64,000 bases of DNA, from the NCBI GenBank assembly GCA_947503555.1, contig CANNEE010000007.1:152267-216266 (forward strand). Direction: 5' to 3'. Shown in pieces: positions 62,015 to 64,000 of this stretch. This stretch comes from an uncultured Shewanella sp. (GTDB lineage: Bacteria; Pseudomonadota; Gammaproteobacteria; Enterobacterales; Shewanellaceae). Made by a program: the position numbers and the translations under genes. Positions within the stretch are counted from its first letter, which is position 1. Every line of letters begins with the position of its first letter. Under the pieces are notes generated by a model that was given only the letters and a program-made list of their open reading frames with translations, ran no database searches and was not told where the DNA came from.

Positions 62015-63418
62015 TTAAACGATCAAATCCTTCATTAAACCTTCTAACACATCGGCCTGTTTATTAAGGCCTTCAATCTCTTCAGCCGTTGTTTGCACCA
62101 TGACTGCAACTTGATCTGAGCCCGATCTCACAGCATCAACATCAGACGCAATATTATCGGCAACAGCGCCTTGCTCTTCAGCGGCGGCAGCGATTTCGAT
62201 GCTTCGATCGGCAATATACTGATTCTGCTCAGAGATCTCACCAATACTCTTGCTTACATCACCCATCAATCGCTCACTAGACTCAGCCTCTTCGACTGTT
62301 TTTTGCATCACTTTCAATAAGCCTTGGCTATTAGATTGTAATGTCTCAATCATCTTCTGAATCTCTACCGTCGCATTTTGAGTTCGTCCCGCTAAGGTAC
62401 GAACTTCATCAGCGACAACAGCAAACCCTCTTCCCTGCTCTCCAGCACGGGCGGCTTCGATAGCCGCATTTAATGCAAGCAAGTTAGTCTGCTCAGAAAT
62501 AGCATTAATGGTAGAAACAACTTCATCAATCTGCGCCGCACTTGAATCCAACTCTGATACGGCACTAGAAGCACTGTGAATTTCAGAAGCAAGTTTCTGA
62601 ATTGCTACTAAGGTTTGTTCAACTTGGGCCTGTCCCTGACTCGTCGTCTGCGATGCCTGTGAAGTTTGTGTAGAAGACTCTTGAGAATGACTTGCAACTT
62701 CACGGATAGAAACCGCCATCTGCTCCGTGGCACTTGCAAGAGAATCGATACGCTCTTGTTGCAAACTAGTCAGCTCGGAATTTTCATTACTACGCTGACG
62801 CAACTGAGAGCTCAACTGCTGGATCAGCGCTATCGCTTCTTGAGTTGTTTTTACCAGCACATGCTCTCTTTCAGAGACCTTGTCTATAGTCTGTGCAATT
62901 AAATTAAACTCGTTGCGTGCTGGAGCATAATTAATACGAGATGCAAGATCCCCTTCAGAAAGGCGCTTCAATGCATCATAGATGTTGAACAGTGCACCAC
63001 CTATAAAGGTCTTTATATAGTAAGAGCTTGCAATAAGCAGTAGCAGGCTTAATAGGATGACAATCATATGCCAAGCTTCAGTCCCTTCCATCAAGCCCGT
63101 ATTATCCGTGTAGCTTAGCGAATAGCCCTTTCCAGGCACGGGAACTACTAGGTCACCCGTAGAGCCCACCCTTACACCATCAGATTGAAATAGACTAGAA
63201 GCTTCGTTTGACCCAAGATCCGCTTTAGCCGCAAGTCTTGCCATATCTTGAAGTTGAGCTTGGACAATAGAATTTTGCTTGGCTTTTTCAGCATCAACCA
63301 GAGTAAAACTTATTGCAGCGACAGCAAGCAAAGCTGAAAAGAAGAGAATAAAGAAATTTTCTTGTAATTTAACATTGACCAGATATTTATCAATCCAACG
63401 AAATGCAACTTCTTTCAT
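62015..63418 (-). CDS. methyl-accepting chemotaxis protein with small periplasmic domain
   Basis: A 467-residue chemoreceptor. A membrane helix (about 21-42) and a second (about 116-136) bracket a small periplasmic domain of about 70 residues ([20 protein letters not shown] onward). HAMP, methylation helices and the signalling tip [20 protein letters not shown] follow (about 306-325). No C-terminal pentapeptide is present. The small domain differs from the large dCache of the receptor at 27781, so the ligand differs. The next genes on this strand upstream are tRNA-Asp and 5S rRNA. Confidence 0.92.
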   Translation of the reverse strand: MKEVAFRWIDKYLVNVKLQENFFILFFSALLAVAAISFTLVDAEKAKQNSIVQAQLQDMARLAAKADLGSNEASSLFQSDGVRVGSTGDLVVPVPGKGYSLSYTDNTGLMEGTEAWHMIVILLSLLLLIASSYYIKTFIGGALFNIYDALKRLSEGDLASRINYAPARNEFNLIAQTIDKVSEREHVLVKTTQEAIALIQQLSSQLRQRSNENSELTSLQQERIDSLASATEQMAVSIREVASHSQESSTQTSQASQTTSQGQAQVEQTLVAIQKLASEIHSASSAVSELDSSAAQIDEVVSTINAISEQTNLLALNAAIEAARAGEQGRGFAVVADEVRTLAGRTQNATVEIQKMIETLQSNSQGLLKVMQKTVEEAESSERLMGDVSKSIGEISEQNQYIADRSIEIAAAAEEQGAVADNIASDVDAVRSGSDQVAVMVQTTAEEIEGLNKQADVLEGLMKDLIV

Positions 63419-63780
63419 TGTGATTCCCCCAAATAATTAATTATTGCGTCCGTGTAATTGTTAATAATCAAATTTATATTTCACGCCTTATAATTTAGCG
63501 CTTGTTTCACGGTTAGGGCATTCCTATCTTACGCCATGAGAAAAGCAGATAGAAGAGATTCATACACAATCAATAGAAAGAAACAGCCTGAAATGGATTA
63601 ATAATTACGTGAGTCGCTGCACGCAATCATGACTAAGGAGACAGAAATATGAAAACAAACCTAAATATCATAACCTTATGGAACATATCGACGTAGATAA
63701 ACCAGAACGAACCTAACGAAAGAGATGAACAAGATACTTAGCTTGAGACAAACAATAAAAAATATAGCAGAGTCAAAACG
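63419..63780. other. intergenic region between chemoreceptor and rRNA operon terminator
   Basis: About 360 bases with the chemoreceptor promoter. On the plus strand an ATG at 63649 has a strong AAGGAGACAG site and opens a 15-codon frame ending at 63696; a second short frame starts at 63678. No larger gene is seen. Confidence 0.4.
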
Positions 63781-63809
63781 AAAAAAGCCCAACCTTTCGG
63801 TTGGGCTTT
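63781..63809 (-). terminator. terminator of the rRNA/tRNA-Asp transcript
   Basis: On the minus strand, AAAGCCCAACC-GAAA-GGTTGGGCTTTTTT is a classic strong terminator 11 bases past the tRNA-Asp end. Confidence 0.93.
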
Positions 63810-63819
63810 CTCTTAATGT

Positions 63820-63896
63820 TGGCGGAGCGGACGGGACTCGAACCCGCGACCCCCGGCGTGACAGGCCGGTATTCTAACCAACTGAACTACCGCTCC
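63820..63896 (-). tRNA. tRNA-Asp (GTC)
   Basis: Minus strand, 77 bases, with CCA encoded. The acceptor stem pairs GGAGCGG with CCGCTCC. The anticodon stem-loop is CCGGC-CTGTCAC-GCCGG with anticodon GTC. The T arm has GTTCGAG and the D arm AGTTCAGTTGGTTAGA. It closely follows the E. coli tRNA-Asp pattern and lies right after the 5S gene, as at an rrn operon end. Confidence 0.98.
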
Positions 63897-63930
63897 TTTA
63901 GTCTCAAGCTAAAGCTCAACACTAAATTAG

Positions 63931-64000
63931 GCGCCTGGAAATGACCTACTCTCACATGGGGAGACCCCACACTACCATCGGCGATACTGCGTTTCACTTC
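63931..64000 (-). rRNA. 5S rRNA, 3' part (window edge)
   Basis: The minus strand reads GAAGTGAAACGCAGTATCGC, then CGATGGTAGTGTGGGGTCTC and CCCATGTGAGAGTAGG, ending CCAGGCGCC. This is the 3' part of 5S rRNA, cut by the window edge. The gene continues beyond 64000 and 23S rRNA should follow. Confidence 0.96.

Noticed and set aside
1-64000. CRISPR array or prophage
   Set aside because: No regularly spaced repeats, cas genes, integrase, terminase, capsid or tail genes were seen.

Overview
The window looks like a chromosomal segment of a marine Shewanella or a close relative (Gammaproteobacteria, Alteromonadales). This is inferred from gene content and protein character, not from a search: three methyl-accepting or GGDEF/EAL-rich signalling blocks, a pentaheme cytochrome with NrfC/NrfD partners, an MSHA-type pilin, a DUF2986 small basic protein, and moderate GC with short AT-rich gaps. 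The right edge enters an rRNA operon on the minus strand (5S rRNA, then tRNA-Asp).

Layout. 1-5150: an FMN riboswitch and ribB, a NIT/HAMP/PAS/GGDEF/EAL membrane protein, and ferritin. 5390-9600: an RND pump and its adaptor. 9730-11770: moeA-moeB. 11820-15580: an IS630-like miniature element, then a minus-strand operon encoding a DUF2282 bufferin precursor, a DUF692 (MNIO) enzyme, a DUF2063 partner split by an in-frame TGA, an ECF sigma factor and a probable anti-sigma factor. 15670-20000: an orphan type IV pilin, two very small proteins (DUF2986 and YqaE/Pmp3 type), a pseudouridine synthase and a PepSY-like/response regulator/kinase operon. 20000-25560: one long molybdenum operon, moaABCDE-modABC, behind a probable Moco riboswitch. 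25840-34000: ETF-ubiquinone oxidoreductase, a chemoreceptor, a DUF4870 protein, an RstAB-like two-component pair and a diguanylate cyclase. 34200-38360: a PfkB kinase, a secreted nuclease, a secreted ClpP-fold protein and a GNAT enzyme. 38770-42610: hypB, a large FeS/FAD oxidoreductase and hypA, with no hydrogenase structural genes. 42670-57820: paired M16 peptidases, a second copy of the miniature element, a methyltransferase, a second GGDEF/EAL protein, a DTW enzyme, an MFS pump with a divergent LysR regulator, a Sel1 protein, membrane and TerB proteins, and an amino-acid transporter with a divergent Lrp regulator. 57890-63420: nrfBCD-like electron-transfer genes without nrfA, a DUF2726-like membrane protein, a LysR regulator and another chemoreceptor.

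How the parts fit. Molybdopterin synthesis and molybdate uptake are co-transcribed and probably repressed by cofactor through the leader RNA. MoeA and MoeB, encoded separately, complete the pathway. The nrfBCD-like genes and the hypAB-linked oxidoreductase point to anaerobic or redox-flexible respiration. Several c-di-GMP proteins and chemoreceptors fit a motile, surface-associated lifestyle.

The points most worth following up are the interrupted bufferin partner gene under ECF-sigma control, the hydrogenase-less hypB-oxidoreductase-hypA locus, and the miniature repeats whose inner arms differ in sequence yet still pair.
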